From NCBI GenBank assembly GCA_024707075.1, contig JANQAK010000003.1:496001-560000 (forward strand): a stretch of 64,000 nucleotides of DNA, in the 5' to 3' direction. The position numbers and the translations under genes are program-made. The notes below the pieces were generated by a model. That model made no database searches. It was given only the letters and a program-made list of their open reading frames with translations, and was not told where the DNA came from. Source of the DNA: Afipia sp. Its GTDB lineage: Bacteria; Pseudomonadota; Alphaproteobacteria; Rhizobiales; Xanthobacteraceae. Every line of letters begins with the position of its first letter. The stretch's first letter is position 1. Below, in pieces: positions 10,031 through 19,130 of this stretch.

Positions 10031-10786
10031 ATGACCAAGATCGCCCTCATTACCGGCGCCAGCCGCGGCCTCGGCCGCAATACCGCACTCAGTGTCGCCC
10101 GCCACGGCGGCGATGTTGTCCTGACCTATCAAAGCCGTAGCGCCGACGCGCAGGCTGTCGTGGCCGAGATTCAGGCAATGGGCCGGAAGGCTGTCGCCCT
10201 TAAGCTCGACACCGGCGACATCGCCGCTCTTGCGCCGTTTGCCGACCGGCTGCGGACCGTCTTGGGAGAGACCTTCCAGCGCGAGACGTTCGATCATCTC
10301 GTGAATAACGCCGGTCACGGCGACTACGCTCTGATCGGCGAGACAACGGAGCCGCAGTTCGATGGACTGGTAAACGTCCACTTCAAGGGCATTTACTTCC
10401 TGACACAAACGCTGCTGCCGCTGATCGCAGACGGCGGCCGCATCGTGAACCTATCCTCGGGCCTCACCCGGACATCGTTTCCCGGCTATGCGGCCTATGC
10501 GGCGGTGAAGGGCGCGGTCGAGGTGCTCACCCGATACATGGCCAAGGAACTGGGCGGACGCGGGATCGCGGTCAATACCGTGGCGCCGGGCGCAATCGAG
10601 ACCGACTTCGGCGGCGGCGGCGTGCGCGACAATCCGGAGATCAACAAGATATTCGCAGACATGACCGCACTTGGCCGCGTCGGCCTTCCCGACGACATCG
10701 GCCCCATGATCGCGAGCCTGCTGTCCGAAGACAACCGCTGGATCAACGCACAACGGATCGAAGTGTCTGGCGGTCAGGGCATCTGA
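10031..10786 (+). CDS. short-chain dehydrogenase/reductase
   Basis: A classical NAD(P)-dependent SDR of 251 residues. TGASRGLG at residues 9-16 is the dinucleotide-binding loop, VNNAGHGD the structural NNAG motif, a serine in NLSSGL and the Y-x3-K of YAAYAAVKG near residues 157-161 form the catalytic set, and GWINAQRIEVSGG-type ending completes the fold. The ATG at 10031 is preceded by AGGAGACTAGC, so it is preferred over an in-frame start at 10007. Arginine after TGAS suggests NADPH use. Substrate unknown; probably controlled by the divergent AraC regulator. Confidence 0.9.
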   Translation: MTKIALITGASRGLGRNTALSVARHGGDVVLTYQSRSADAQAVVAEIQAMGRKAVALKLDTGDIAALAPFADRLRTVLGETFQRETFDHLVNNAGHGDYALIGETTEPQFDGLVNVHFKGIYFLTQTLLPLIADGGRIVNLSSGLTRTSFPGYAAYAAVKGAVEVLTRYMAKELGGRGIAVNTVAPGAIETDFGGGGVRDNPEINKIFADMTALGRVGLPDDIGPMIASLLSEDNRWINAQRIEVSGGQGI

Positions 10787-10794
10787 CTGCACAT

Positions 10795-11484
10795 CTATAG
10801 CGAGGCTGCGGGATCTTTCAGCACTTCCGCCGCCAGCGCACGAGTCACCGGCCGGCGCTGGCGCAGCGCCTCCGCATCGAGCAGTTCCACCGCCTGCCGC
10901 GCCGCCGCAAACGAGCGCTCAATGCGGGTGGCGAGATAGCTGACGATGCTCTCGTCCACGGTCATCTGCCGGTCCGCGCAGAACTTCACGATCAGCGCAC
11001 GAAACAACTGGTCGTCCGGCGGCGTCAGCATCACCACCGGCACCGCCCGCAGCCGCGAGCGCAGGTCGCGCAACTCCACCGGAAAGAGCGACGGCAAGGT
11101 CCGTCCCGTCATCAGAACATAGGCCTCGTCTTCGCGCGCGAGGTTCAGGAGATGAAACAGCGCGCGTTCGTCGAAGGACGCAGGGTCGAGATCGTCCACC
11201 ACCAGTGCGCCGGTGGCGAGTTCGCCGGGCACGTTGGCCGGCGTCAGCGCATGCGCAGCAACCGAACGGGCACCCGCCTCCGCCGCCCAGATCGATGCGA
11301 GATGACTTTTGCCGCTGCCTTCAGGACCGACCAGCATCATGACGCGGTTCGGCCAGTCCGGCCACGCGTCGATCAGGGCCAGCGCTTGCGCGTTGGCCGC
11401 GCCTTCCAGAAAATTGTCGCGTGTGAGGCTTTCCGCATGCGGCAGCGCGAATGCAAGCTGACGGGGACGAACGCGGGCTGTCAC
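10795..11484 (-). CDS. hda: DnaA-related ATPase, Hda-like
   Basis: A 229-residue AAA+ protein related to DnaA domain III. Walker A is GPEGSGKS at residues 53-60, Walker B LVVDDLD near 95-100, sensor-1 region LMTGRTLP, and the end has the arginine-rich DnaA lid motif. In alphaproteobacteria the equivalent HdaA works with the sliding clamp to turn DnaA-ATP into DnaA-ADP after initiation. The position next to pgsA/purMN is the conserved one, here separated by an amidohydrolase gene. A clear clamp-binding motif is present near the N-terminus (QLAFALPH), which supports the assignment. Confidence 0.85.
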   Translation of the reverse strand: MTARVRPRQLAFALPHAESLTRDNFLEGAANAQALALIDAWPDWPNRVMMLVGPEGSGKSHLASIWAAEAGARSVAAHALTPANVPGELATGALVVDDLDPASFDERALFHLLNLAREDEAYVLMTGRTLPSLFPVELRDLRSRLRAVPVVMLTPPDDQLFRALIVKFCADRQMTVDESIVSYLATRIERSFAAARQAVELLDAEALRQRRPVTRALAAEVLKDPAASL

Positions 11485-11795
11485 GCAGTTACTCCTTGCC
11501 GGATCGCCCGGCGGTGCTGAACACGTCCTCAGGGCTATAGCACCCTAATTGAATCCGGACCCATCGGCGAAACCGCACCGCCCCCGATATCCAACGCTCC
11601 GGATCGGCGAACAAAGCGCCGCCGGTGGCGGCACTCACGATCCGCGCTGCTCAGATGGGCCCTGATACCGGGAATTACAAATCGGCGCAGATCGTAAAGA
11701 ATTTCGAAACCGCTGTGCTTCGATATGGAACTTCTGACTCTGTTGCCGGCCGGCACAACGACGCCTGACGACCCGTTCAATTCGAAGGAGCCTGG
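11485..11795. other. 311-base intergenic region without a recognisable gene
   Basis: Lies between the divergent starts of hda and the amidohydrolase. A short open frame exists on the minus strand but overlaps the amidohydrolase start and has no family likeness. The only clear signal is GAAGGAGCCTGG just before the amidohydrolase ATG, a good ribosome binding site. I see no hairpin or promoter worth naming. Confidence 0.5.
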
Positions 11796-13265
11796 ATGAT
11801 CACCTGTTCGCCAGCGGAAGACGCTCATTCGCCCAGCATCGGCTGCCTGTGCCACTCGCTCGCCTTTGCGCGGCTGAATGCACAGCTCACGCACAGGTTC
11901 TCCAGACGCGCGTTCCTGTCCGGAGCTACGGCCATCGCCGGCGCCGGCGCGCTGTCATTCTACCCGAAGGATGCATCCGCCGGCATTCCCGTGGCGCCCA
12001 AATTGCCGGTCGCCTTTACCAATATTCGCATCTTCGACGGCAAGTCCGACCAGCTGCTTTCCGGTCTCCGTGTCATCGTGGAGGGCAACAAGATCAAGGC
12101 CGTGGAGCCAACCGACAAGCCGCTCGCAGCCGGCCTGGAGGTGATCGACGGCGGTGGACGCACGCTGATGCCCGGTCTGATCGACGCTCACTGGCACACC
12201 ATGATGGCGGCGATTCCGATGAACGTGCTGATGACCGCCGATGTCGGCTACATCAACCTCGTGGCGGCGGAAGAAGCGCGCAACACGCTGATGCGCGGCT
12301 TTACCGGGGTCCGCGACATGGCAGGCCCCAGCTTCGGCCTCAAGCGCGCCATTGACACCGGCCTGACCGCCGGCCCGCGCATCTGGCCGTCGGGCGCGAT
12401 GATCTCACAGACCAGCGGCCACGGCGATTTCCGGATGCCGTTTGAAATTCCCGCCCCCTACGCCGCGCCGTTGAGCCACGGCGAAGCGGTCGGCGGCGGC
12501 ATGATCGCGGATGGCGTCGATCAGGTGCTGAAGCGCACCCGTGAGCAGCTGATGCTGGGCGCGTCGCAGATCAAGCTCGCGGCCGGCGGCGGCGTAGCCT
12601 CGCATTACGACCCGCTCGATGTATCGCAGTACACGGAGGCGGAATTCCGCGCCGCCGTCGATGCGGCCGAGAACTGGGGCACCTATGTCGCGGTCCACGT
12701 CTACACGCCCCGCGCCATCCAGGTCGCGATCCGCGGCGGCGTGCGCAGTATCGAGCACGGCCAGTTGATGGACGAAGACACGGCGAAAATGATCGCCGAC
12801 AAGGACATCTGGCTGAGTTCGCAGCCATTCCTCAGCGACGAAGATCCGAACCAGTATCCGGAAGGATCCGCAAATCGCGTCAAGCAGCTCGAGGTATCGG
12901 CAGGAACGGACATCGCCTTCGGCTATGCGAAGAAATACAAGCTCAAGACGGCCTGGGGCACCGACATCCTGTTCAATCCCGGCGGCACCAGCAAGCAGGG
13001 CAAGCACCTCGCCAAGATGACTCGCTGGTACTCCCCGGCCGAAGTCCTGAAGATGGCCACGAGCGTCAATGCCTCGCTTTGCGCAATGTCGGGGCCGCGC
13101 AATCCCTATCCGGGTAAGCTCGGCGTGATCGAGGCAGGCGCTTATGCCGACCTACTGCTGATCGACGGCGATCCCATCGCCAATATCCAGCTTGTCGCCG
13201 ACCCGTCGAAGAATCTCGTCGTGATCATGAAGGACGGCCGCATCTACAAGAACACCATCGCATAG
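11796..13265 (+). CDS. Tat-exported amidohydrolase (imidazolonepropionase / prolidase-like)
   Basis: A metal-dependent hydrolase of 489 residues. Near residue 38 the sequence RFSRRAFLSGATAIAGAGAL is a twin-arginine signal, so the enzyme is probably folded before export to the periplasm. The TIM-barrel amidohydrolase ligands are visible: H-x-H in LIDAHWHTM, a lysine in QIKLAAGGG, histidines in VAVHVYT and SIEHGQL, and the aspartate in WGTDILF. The C-terminal GAYADLLLIDGDP motif is standard. A 37-residue leader before the Tat motif is unusual, but no later ATG fits and AAGGAG precedes 11796. Substrate unknown; cyclic amides or dipeptides are possible. It interrupts the usual hda-pgsA neighbourhood. 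Confidence 0.85.
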   Translation: MITCSPAEDAHSPSIGCLCHSLAFARLNAQLTHRFSRRAFLSGATAIAGAGALSFYPKDASAGIPVAPKLPVAFTNIRIFDGKSDQLLSGLRVIVEGNKIKAVEPTDKPLAAGLEVIDGGGRTLMPGLIDAHWHTMMAAIPMNVLMTADVGYINLVAAEEARNTLMRGFTGVRDMAGPSFGLKRAIDTGLTAGPRIWPSGAMISQTSGHGDFRMPFEIPAPYAAPLSHGEAVGGGMIADGVDQVLKRTREQLMLGASQIKLAAGGGVASHYDPLDVSQYTEAEFRAAVDAAENWGTYVAVHVYTPRAIQVAIRGGVRSIEHGQLMDEDTAKMIADKDIWLSSQPFLSDEDPNQYPEGSANRVKQLEVSAGTDIAFGYAKKYKLKTAWGTDILFNPGGTSKQGKHLAKMTRWYSPAEVLKMATSVNASLCAMSGPRNPYPGKLGVIEAGAYADLLLIDGDPIANIQLVADPSKNLVVIMKDGRIYKNTIA

Positions 13266-13305
13266 TCCGGGATCGGGCCGGCCTCGCTCTGCGGGCGCCG
13301 GCCCG

Positions 13306-13851
13306 TCACGGAATCGGCGCAGTCGCGCTCATGTGCCGTGCCCACTCCACGAGATAGAAGGACACCGAAAGCAGCGTCAAGACCGTAACGAACCCTGCCA
13401 GAATGATCTCGTAGGGCGATGCGCTGAACTGGAAGCCGAGCGAGGCCAGCACCAGTGCTGCGAACGCCACCTGCGCCACGGTGTTGAGCTTGGACACCAT
13501 CAGCGGCTTCATCGGCACCGGATTATCGAGAATCCACGAAATAATCACGGCGCCGACAATCATGAAATCGCGCGACACCACCAGGATCACCAGCCAGCGC
13601 GGAATGTCGCCCGAGATGCCGAGCGTGACGTAGATCGAGACCAGCAGCGCCTTGTCGGCGACGGGATCGAGCAGCGCCCCGATCTCAGTGGTCATGTTGA
13701 ATCGCTTGGCGAGAAAGCCGTCGATGGCGTCGCTGACCCCCGCCACCACGAAGATGACGAAAGCGACTGTCATCTGGTTCGACGCAATCGCCCAGACGAT
13801 GACCGGCACCAGCAGGATGCGGCCCAGGGTAATGATGTTCGGCAGATTCAC
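13306..13851 (-). CDS. pgsA: CDP-diacylglycerol-glycerol-3-phosphate 3-phosphatidyltransferase
   Basis: Makes phosphatidylglycerol phosphate, committed to phosphatidylglycerol and cardiolipin, at the inner membrane. The 181-residue protein has the CDP-alcohol phosphotransferase signature as D-x2-DG-x2-AKR-x8-G-x3-D-x3-D (SDAIDGFLAKRF ... GALLDPVADK) near residues 40-68, and several membrane helices. MNLPNIITLGRILLVP is the usual PgsA start. It is divergent from purM. Family call is very strong; a related CDP-alcohol transferase is possible but the N-terminus is PgsA-like. Confidence 0.93.
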   Translation of the reverse strand: MNLPNIITLGRILLVPVIVWAIASNQMTVAFVIFVVAGVSDAIDGFLAKRFNMTTEIGALLDPVADKALLVSIYVTLGISGDIPRWLVILVVSRDFMIVGAVIISWILDNPVPMKPLMVSKLNTVAQVAFAALVLASLGFQFSASPYEIILAGFVTVLTLLSVSFYLVEWARHMSATAPIP

Positions 13852-14020
13852 GCGACTTTTCCCAGCTCACCATCTTTTAACGAGCCCCGGCGGCGTTGCC
13901 TAGGACGAGGGCGAAACCCCTGGCCGGCCCCCTTTCACATAGCTATGCACAGCCGCCCCGCGAGCCATTGCGCCAGCGCAAAATCCGACGTAACCACCGG
14001 TTTGATCACGGAAACCTCGC

Positions 14021-15094
14021 ATGACCGATCAAAAATCCGGCCTGACCTATTCGTCCGCCGGCGTCGACATCGACGCCGGGAACCGGCTGGTGGACCTCAT
14101 CAAGCCGCTGGTGCGCGCCACGGCCCGGGCGGGCGCGGACGCGGAAATCGGCGGATTCGGCGGCCTGTTCGACCTCAAGGCGGCCGGCTTCGAGGACCCG
14201 ATTCTGGTCGCCGCCACCGACGGCGTCGGCACCAAGGTCAAGATCGCCATCGAGACCGGGCTGCATGGCGGCATCGGCATCGACCTGGTGGCGATGTCGG
14301 TCAACGACCTCGTGGTGCAGGGCGCGGAACCGCTGTTCTTTCTGGATTACTTCGCCTGCGGCAAGCTCGATCCGGAAGCCACCGCATCCATCGTGGCAGG
14401 TGTCGCGGAGGGCTGCCGCGAATCTGGCTGCGCGCTGATCGGCGGCGAGACCGCCGAGATGCCGGGCCTCTACAAGGACGGCGACTACGACCTCGCGGGT
14501 TTCGCGGTCGGCGCGGCCGAGCGGGGCACGCTGCTGCCGCACAAGGACATCGGACCCGGCGACGCCGTGATCGGCCTCGCCTCCTCCGGCGTTCACTCCA
14601 ACGGCTTCTCGCTGGTGCGCAAGGTGGTGGAAAAATCCGGCGTCACGTTCGATGCACCGGCCCCTTTCGCGCCCGTGATGACGCTCGGCGGCGCGCTGCT
14701 TGCGCCCACGAAGCTCTATGTGAAGTCGTGCCTCGCGGCGATCCGCCAGACCGGCGCGGTCAAGGGTCTCGCGCATATCACCGGCGGCGGCTTCACCGAT
14801 AACATTCCGCGCGTGCTGCCGAAACATCTCGGCGTCCGCATCGATCTTGCCGCCGTGCCCGTGCTGCCGGTGTTCAAGTGGCTGGCGGCGGAAGGCAATA
14901 TCGCCGAACTCGAACTGCTGCGCACCTTCAACTGCGGGATCGGCATGGTCGCCATCGTCAGGCGCGAGCAGCTTGTCGAGGTCATGGAGATTTTCGCGGA
15001 AGCCGGCGAGCGTGTGGTCGATCTCGGCGAAGTCGTCGAGGCGTCCGGCGACGAGCGCGTGATCTACGGCGGCCACCTCAATCTGGCGGACTGA
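14021..15094 (+). CDS. purM: phosphoribosylformylglycinamidine cyclo-ligase (AIR synthetase)
   Basis: Fifth step of purine synthesis: closes FGAM to AIR using ATP. At 357 residues the length is standard. The start [20 protein letters not shown], the glycine-rich [28 protein letters not shown], the [11 protein letters not shown] block and [16 protein letters not shown] are all signature stretches of PurM. It is the first gene of purM-purN, the stop and the next ATG being one base apart. No riboswitch-like fold was seen upstream. Confidence 0.97.
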   Translation: MTDQKSGLTYSSAGVDIDAGNRLVDLIKPLVRATARAGADAEIGGFGGLFDLKAAGFEDPILVAATDGVGTKVKIAIETGLHGGIGIDLVAMSVNDLVVQGAEPLFFLDYFACGKLDPEATASIVAGVAEGCRESGCALIGGETAEMPGLYKDGDYDLAGFAVGAAERGTLLPHKDIGPGDAVIGLASSGVHSNGFSLVRKVVEKSGVTFDAPAPFAPVMTLGGALLAPTKLYVKSCLAAIRQTGAVKGLAHITGGGFTDNIPRVLPKHLGVRIDLAAVPVLPVFKWLAAEGNIAELELLRTFNCGIGMVAIVRREQLVEVMEIFAEAGERVVDLGEVVEASGDERVIYGGHLNLAD

Positions 15095-15095
15095 G

Positions 15096-15764
15096 ATGGC
15101 CGGGAATCTGGAAAAGCGCCGCGTCGCCATTCTGATTTCCGGGCGCGGTTCGAACATGACCGCGCTGATCGAAGCCGCGAAGGCCAAGGATTTTCCCGCC
15201 GAGATCGTTCTGGTGATGTCCAACATCGCGGGGGCTGGCGGTCTCGCCAGGGCCGCCGAATCCGGAATCGAAACCACGACCATCGAAAGCAAACCGTTCG
15301 GCAAGGATCGCGAAGCGTTCGAACGCAAGCTGCACGAGACACTTGTCGCTCATAACATCGAACTGATCTGTCTCGCGGGTTTCCTGCGCCTGCTGACGCC
15401 GTGGTTCGTCACCCAATGGGACGGCCGGATGCTCAACATCCACCCGGCCCTGCTGCCGTCCTATCGCGGGCTGCATACCCACGAGCGGGCACTGGCGGAC
15501 GGCGTCAAGATTCACGGCGCGACGGTTCATTTCGTGGTGCCGGAAATGGATTCCGGGCCGATCGTCATGCAGGGCGCGGTCGCGGTGCTGGACACCGACA
15601 CGCCGGAGACGCTGGCGGCGCGCGTGCTTTGCGTCGAGCACCAGATTTATCCCGATGCCTTGCGGCTTGTCGCAAGCGGCGGCACGCGGCTTGAAAATGG
15701 CCGGTGCAAGACCGAGGCGAACGGCAGCCCGGACGATACGCTGATCTCGCCGGCGGTGTTCTGA
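15096..15764 (+). CDS. purN: phosphoribosylglycinamide formyltransferase
   Basis: Third step of purine synthesis: transfers formyl from 10-formyl-THF to GAR. It has RVAILISGRGSNMTALI at the start, the catalytic N-x-H in LNIHPALLPSYRG and the catalytic aspartate in EMDSGPIVMQ. At 222 residues it is slightly longer than the E. coli enzyme because of a short C-terminal tail. It is translationally coupled to purM with one base between stop and start. Two long hairpins follow the gene. Confidence 0.97.
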   Translation: MAGNLEKRRVAILISGRGSNMTALIEAAKAKDFPAEIVLVMSNIAGAGGLARAAESGIETTTIESKPFGKDREAFERKLHETLVAHNIELICLAGFLRLLTPWFVTQWDGRMLNIHPALLPSYRGLHTHERALADGVKIHGATVHFVVPEMDSGPIVMQGAVAVLDTDTPETLAARVLCVEHQIYPDALRLVASGGTRLENGRCKTEANGSPDDTLISPAVF

Positions 15765-15801
15765 GATCGCAATCGTTCAGGAAAAAAACCCGGCTGATGT
15801 C

Positions 15802-15858
15802 TTGAATCCGAAGTTCGCCTTACTTCGAGGCGGCCTCCATAGCGAACTTCGAATTCAA
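15802..15858. repeat. long inverted repeat A downstream of purN
   Basis: Arms TTGAATCCGAAGTTCGC (15802-15818) and its near-exact inverse (15842-15858, 16 of 17 bases paired) enclose a 23-base loop. The stem is far longer than a usual terminator and has no U tract. It could be the purN terminator/RNA-stability hairpin or a dispersed palindromic element. Confidence 0.8.
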
Positions 15859-15880
15859 AAGGACACCAACAAACCTAATT

Positions 15881-15957
15881 CTGGTGTGGTTTTGGCTCGC
15901 AAGTCCGCTGAAAGAATGTGCCGCAAAATGATGCGGACTTGCGAACCACCACACCAG
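15881..15957. repeat. long inverted repeat B between purN and cspA
   Basis: The arm at 15881-15908 begins CTGGTGTGGT and ends TCGCAAGTCCGC; the arm at 15933-15957 is its inverse except for a 3-base difference in the middle, giving two perfect blocks of 10 and 12 pairs. The loop is 24 bases. It lies 22 bases after repeat A and about 40 bases downstream of the cspA stop, so it can be transcribed from either side. Confidence 0.8.
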
Positions 15958-15995
15958 GTGACCGGGAGAACATCACCTTCAACGATGACGCGAAA

Positions 15996-16199
15996 TCAGG
16001 ATACCTTCAGGTTTTCCGCCGATGACTTGCCGCGATTTTCCACAAGATCATATTCGACGGTCTGGTTTTCATTGAGGGTGCTCAGCCCGGCGCGCTCGAC
16101 TGCCGAGATATGCACGAACACGTCCTTGTCGCCGACCGCCGGCTTGATGAACCCGTAACCCTTGGTCGGGTTGAACCACTTGACCGTACCTTTTGCCAA
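15996..16199 (-). CDS. cspA: cold-shock protein, CspA family
   Basis: A 67-residue single cold-shock domain (OB fold) that binds single-stranded RNA and DNA and melts secondary structure. RNP1 is KGYGFIKP and RNP2 VFVHISAVE; the start MAKGTVKWFNPTKG is typical. Organisms of this group carry several paralogs, so the exact member and its temperature response cannot be told. A purine-rich ribosome binding site (GAGGCAGACG) precedes the ATG. The 3' side is flanked by long hairpins. Confidence 0.95.
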   Translation of the reverse strand: MAKGTVKWFNPTKGYGFIKPAVGDKDVFVHISAVERAGLSTLNENQTVEYDLVENRGKSSAENLKVS

Positions 16200-16517
16200 C
16201 GTCTGCCTCCTCGTCCAAAAATAAAAAAGACGCGGCCACGCTTCACGCGTGCCACGCCGTTAGCGGGCTTCACCAGTTTTGCAGGATTTCTCGTCTTCCA
16301 AACGCACAGCCGAACGGCCCAGATCCGATTGCGGCCTCAATCCCAACACGAAAATTTCGGCTTAGCAAGTGTGCCGCGAGGCACATAAGTCTGTGGCAAT
16401 GGCACCACAGCACCCCTGAATGCCTCCCGCTCGCCGCGCGATAAGTTGACGCAACCGCCGGATTCAGGGCAAATCACTTACGCGATTGCAGCAAATTCCT
16501 TTTGAGTTCCGGTTCTT
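16200..16517. other. 318-base intergenic region between divergent cspA and an outer-membrane protein gene
   Basis: No gene is supported. The part nearest cspA (A/T-rich CAAAAATAAAAAAGACGC) could be a cspA 5' leader, which is often long in this family. I see no -35/-10 pair good enough to annotate. Confidence 0.4.
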
Positions 16518-17606
16518 ATGAAAACTACGCGACCACCCTTGAGCCGGATAAGGTTGGCATTTGCCGTTGTTGCGGCGGCCTTCATGATGGTCATATGCGC
16601 AGCTTCAAGCGCGAACGCACAATCCGGCCTGCCGGTTTTCCCCGGTTCCACCGACGCCAACACCCAGTTCTCCGCTCAGGCGGCCCAGTTCGACATCGGC
16701 AGCAACTTCCTGCAACGCCTCGGCCGCGAAGCGACCTACGGATTTGCCGCGCGTGACAATTCGGGAGGCGGCGGCGCGTCCCAAAGCACCGCCGAGCCGA
16801 TGTACCGGACCTGGGCGGAAGGCTACGGCAGCAGCGCGCATACCGCCGCGCAGGGCACCTTCGTCGGCGACCGGCGCAAAACACTCGGCATCGTCGGCGG
16901 CATCGGTGCCACGCTAGCGCCCGGCCTCAATGTCGGCTTCTCGGCCGACCAGAGCCGCACCCAGATCGACGTCCCGCTGGCGCTGCAAAGCGCGACGCTG
17001 GGCATGACCCAGATCGGCATCAACGCGTCTTACACCAACGGTCCGTGGACGCTGGCCATAGCAGCCGTTCATGGCTTCGCCCTTATCAACGCGAACCGGC
17101 TGACCCCGCTCGGCGCCGCCGCCGCCAATTATCGCGGCAGCATCGACGGCGTGCTCGGCGAACTCAACTACTACTATTCATTCGGCCAGAGCCGTATCGT
17201 GCCCAAGGTGGCTCTCGAATACATCTCGGCGCGCACCGACGATTACAGGGAGAGCGGCGGCGCCTTTCCGGTCTCCGTCGCCGACTCCCGCGGCGAGCGC
17301 GCGCGCGTGCTGGCGGGCGCCGAGGTCGGGCACTACTGGATCATCGGCCAGCAGGCGATCGACGTGTCGGCCTACGGAAAATTCGTCGACAACTTTTCGC
17401 AGAACATCGGCGACGTTCAGGTCAGCCTCGGCAACAACGCGATCAACGTTGCCGGAGTCCGCGAAAGCCGCAACGGCGCGGATGCCGGAGCAGCCGCGTC
17501 ATATATCGTTAGCAACACCGTACGGCTGTACGCCAGCTACGACGGCAAATTCCGCGACGGCTTTGAGTCGCATCAGGGCACGCTGGGCGTCGAGTTGAAG
17601 TGGTGA
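16518..17606 (+). CDS. autotransporter-type outer-membrane beta-barrel protein
   Basis: A 362-residue protein with an N-terminal signal peptide (basic MKTTRPPLSRIR, hydrophobic core, ANAQS cleavage near residue 35) followed by a short linker and a barrel. From RTWAEGYGSSAHTA onward, alternating strands such as LGIVGGIGATLAPGLNVGFS and YASYDGKFRDGFESHQG end in VELKW with a terminal tryptophan, the usual C-terminal barrel signature. The passenger is only about 60 residues, so this resembles the barrel-only 'autotransporter domain' proteins common in Bradyrhizobium, not a secreted toxin or adhesin. Function unknown. Confidence 0.85.
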   Translation: MKTTRPPLSRIRLAFAVVAAAFMMVICAASSANAQSGLPVFPGSTDANTQFSAQAAQFDIGSNFLQRLGREATYGFAARDNSGGGGASQSTAEPMYRTWAEGYGSSAHTAAQGTFVGDRRKTLGIVGGIGATLAPGLNVGFSADQSRTQIDVPLALQSATLGMTQIGINASYTNGPWTLAIAAVHGFALINANRLTPLGAAAANYRGSIDGVLGELNYYYSFGQSRIVPKVALEYISARTDDYRESGGAFPVSVADSRGERARVLAGAEVGHYWIIGQQAIDVSAYGKFVDNFSQNIGDVQVSLGNNAINVAGVRESRNGADAGAAASYIVSNTVRLYASYDGKFRDGFESHQGTLGVELKW

Positions 17607-17672
17607 GTTGCTGAGCGCGGCGGATCAAGCCGCAAGCAATTATCATTGTAGTTGGAACTGCCCTTCCAGCAC

Positions 17673-17792
17673 GTCGTCCCGGCGAAGGCCGGGGCCCATA
17701 ATCACCGGCCTCTCGTTGGCGCAAGCCAGCCGGTTGCTTCTTCATAAAATACGCCGACAGGGATGATGGGTCCCGGCCCTCGCCGGGACGAC
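17673..17792. repeat. palindromic intergenic repeat (GTCGTCCCGGCG family)
   Basis: GTCGTCCCGGCGAAGGCCGGGGCCC at the left is inverted at the right as GGGTCCCGGCCCTCGCCGGGACGAC, with CATAATCACC / GATGATGGG inside. The element fills the gap between the convergent outer-membrane protein and terC genes. Similar short palindromes are widespread between genes in this bacterial group. Confidence 0.75.
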
Positions 17793-17819
17793 CTCACGTT
17801 ACCGAATTTACGTCAGCGG

Positions 17820-18659
17820 CTAAGCCGCCACATGCGCTTCGTGCAGCTCCCGCAGGGCGCGCTTGCGCCAGATCGAGCCGACCACCAGCACCACGATCAC
17901 GCCCAGCACCGCCAGCGTGAGTTCGCCGATCTCGCTGCCGAACCGCAGATGCCTCGCGAAGCCGAAGATCGTCGAGGTGGTATCGAGGTCAAGGGCAATG
18001 TGGCCGTCGAGCAGACGATGCAGCCACGGCGCAACCCCGGGATCGGTGGCGATCACCTCGCCCGCGATCCAGCCGAGCAGCGCCGCGCCGAGCCAGATCA
18101 GGGCCGGCAGGCGATCGAGCAACGCCATGATGAGCGCCGCACCCGCCACGATCATCGGAATGCTGATGGCGAGACCGAGCATCATCAGCACGAGGCTGCC
18201 GTTGGCGGCAGCGGCGACCGCGATGACGTTGTCGAGGCTCATGATGATATCGGCGATGGCGACAATGCGCACCGCCGCCCACAAATGGGCCGCGGCCTGC
18301 ACGCCGTCCTCGTCTTCCTTCTCGGGAACCAGCAGCTTCGCGGCAATAAACAACAACGCCAGACCGCCGACCAGTTTCAGATACGGCAGCGCCATCAACG
18401 ATGCCACGATGCCGGTGAAGATGATGCGGAGCAGGACGGCGACGCCCGCGCCCAGCACCATGCCCCAGACGCGCTGCTTGGGTTGCAGTCCGCGGCAGGC
18501 CAGCGCGATTACCAGCGCGTTGTCGCCGGATAGCAGGACGTTGATCCAGATGATCTTGGTGAGAGCGACCCAGAATTGCGGGTGCTGAATCTCGTTCTCA
18601 AGCTGCACGAACCAGGCGCTGATATGCCCCGGGTCGAAAATCTGAATCAACCAGTCCAC
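17820..18659 (-). CDS. TerC/YjbE family integral membrane protein
   Basis: A 279-residue inner-membrane protein with about seven hydrophobic segments. The two conserved acidic membrane motifs of the TerC family are visible: LLSGDNALVIAL near residue 43 and IIMSLDNVIAVA near residue 140. Members are linked to metal-ion export, often manganese, or to metalation of exported proteins; which applies here is not known. No yybP-ykoY manganese riboswitch is recognisable, since only 48 bases separate it from ndk. It may be co-transcribed with ndk upstream. Confidence 0.88.
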   Translation of the reverse strand: MDWLIQIFDPGHISAWFVQLENEIQHPQFWVALTKIIWINVLLSGDNALVIALACRGLQPKQRVWGMVLGAGVAVLLRIIFTGIVASLMALPYLKLVGGLALLFIAAKLLVPEKEDEDGVQAAAHLWAAVRIVAIADIIMSLDNVIAVAAAANGSLVLMMLGLAISIPMIVAGAALIMALLDRLPALIWLGAALLGWIAGEVIATDPGVAPWLHRLLDGHIALDLDTTSTIFGFARHLRFGSEIGELTLAVLGVIVVLVVGSIWRKRALRELHEAHVAA

Positions 18660-18707
18660 GTTAAAGGCCCCCCGACCACTTCTTCTTGTTCCCGGCCATT
18701 ATTGTTT

Positions 18708-19130
18708 TCAGCCGACGATTTCATTCCCCGCAAAGAACTGCGCGATCTCGATCGCCGCCGTCTCGGCCGCGTCTGAACCGTGCACCGAATTCTCGCCGAT
18801 CGACTTGGCGTGCGCCTTGCGGATCGTGCCTTCGGCGGCCTTCGACGGATCGGTCGCGCCCATCACGTCGCGATACTTCAGGATGGCGCCCTCGCCTTCG
18901 AGAACCTGAACCACCACCGGTCCCGAAATCATGAAGTCGACCAGTTCACCGAAGAACGGACGCGCCTTGTGAACCGCGTAGAAGGTCTCGGCCTGCGCGC
19001 GCGTCATCAGGATGCGCTTCTGCGCGACGATGCGCAGTCCGGCTTTCTCGATGATGGCGTTGACGGCGCCGGTCAGATTGCGCGCGGTCGCGTCCGGCTT
19101 GATGATCGAAAAGGTGCGCTCAATCGCCAT
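18708..19130 (-). CDS. ndk: nucleoside diphosphate kinase
   Basis: Balances NTP and dNTP pools by ping-pong phosphate transfer. The 140-residue length is standard. The phosphorylated histidine is H117 in the ENSVHGSD signature, and [12 protein letters not shown] and [17 protein letters not shown] are typical family blocks. It precedes the terC-like gene on the same strand with a 48-base gap. The ATG at 19130 immediately begins the first beta strand. Confidence 0.97.
   Translation of the reverse strand: MAIERTFSIIKPDATARNLTGAVNAIIEKAGLRIVAQKRILMTRAQAETFYAVHKARPFFGELVDFMISGPVVVQVLEGEGAILKYRDVMGATDPSKAAEGTIRKAHAKSIGENSVHGSDAAETAAIEIAQFFAGNEIVG

Noticed and set aside
11535-11894. 119-codon minus-strand frame before the amidohydrolase
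   Set aside because: Overlaps the amidohydrolase start and has no recognisable features.
13333-14802. 489-codon frame across pgsA and purM
   Set aside because: Runs antisense to pgsA and out of frame through purM; repetitive Arg/Gly/His composition.
18660-18707. Possible yybP-ykoY manganese riboswitch before the TerC gene
   Set aside because: Only 48 bases separate it from ndk, too short for the riboswitch, and the conserved loops are absent.
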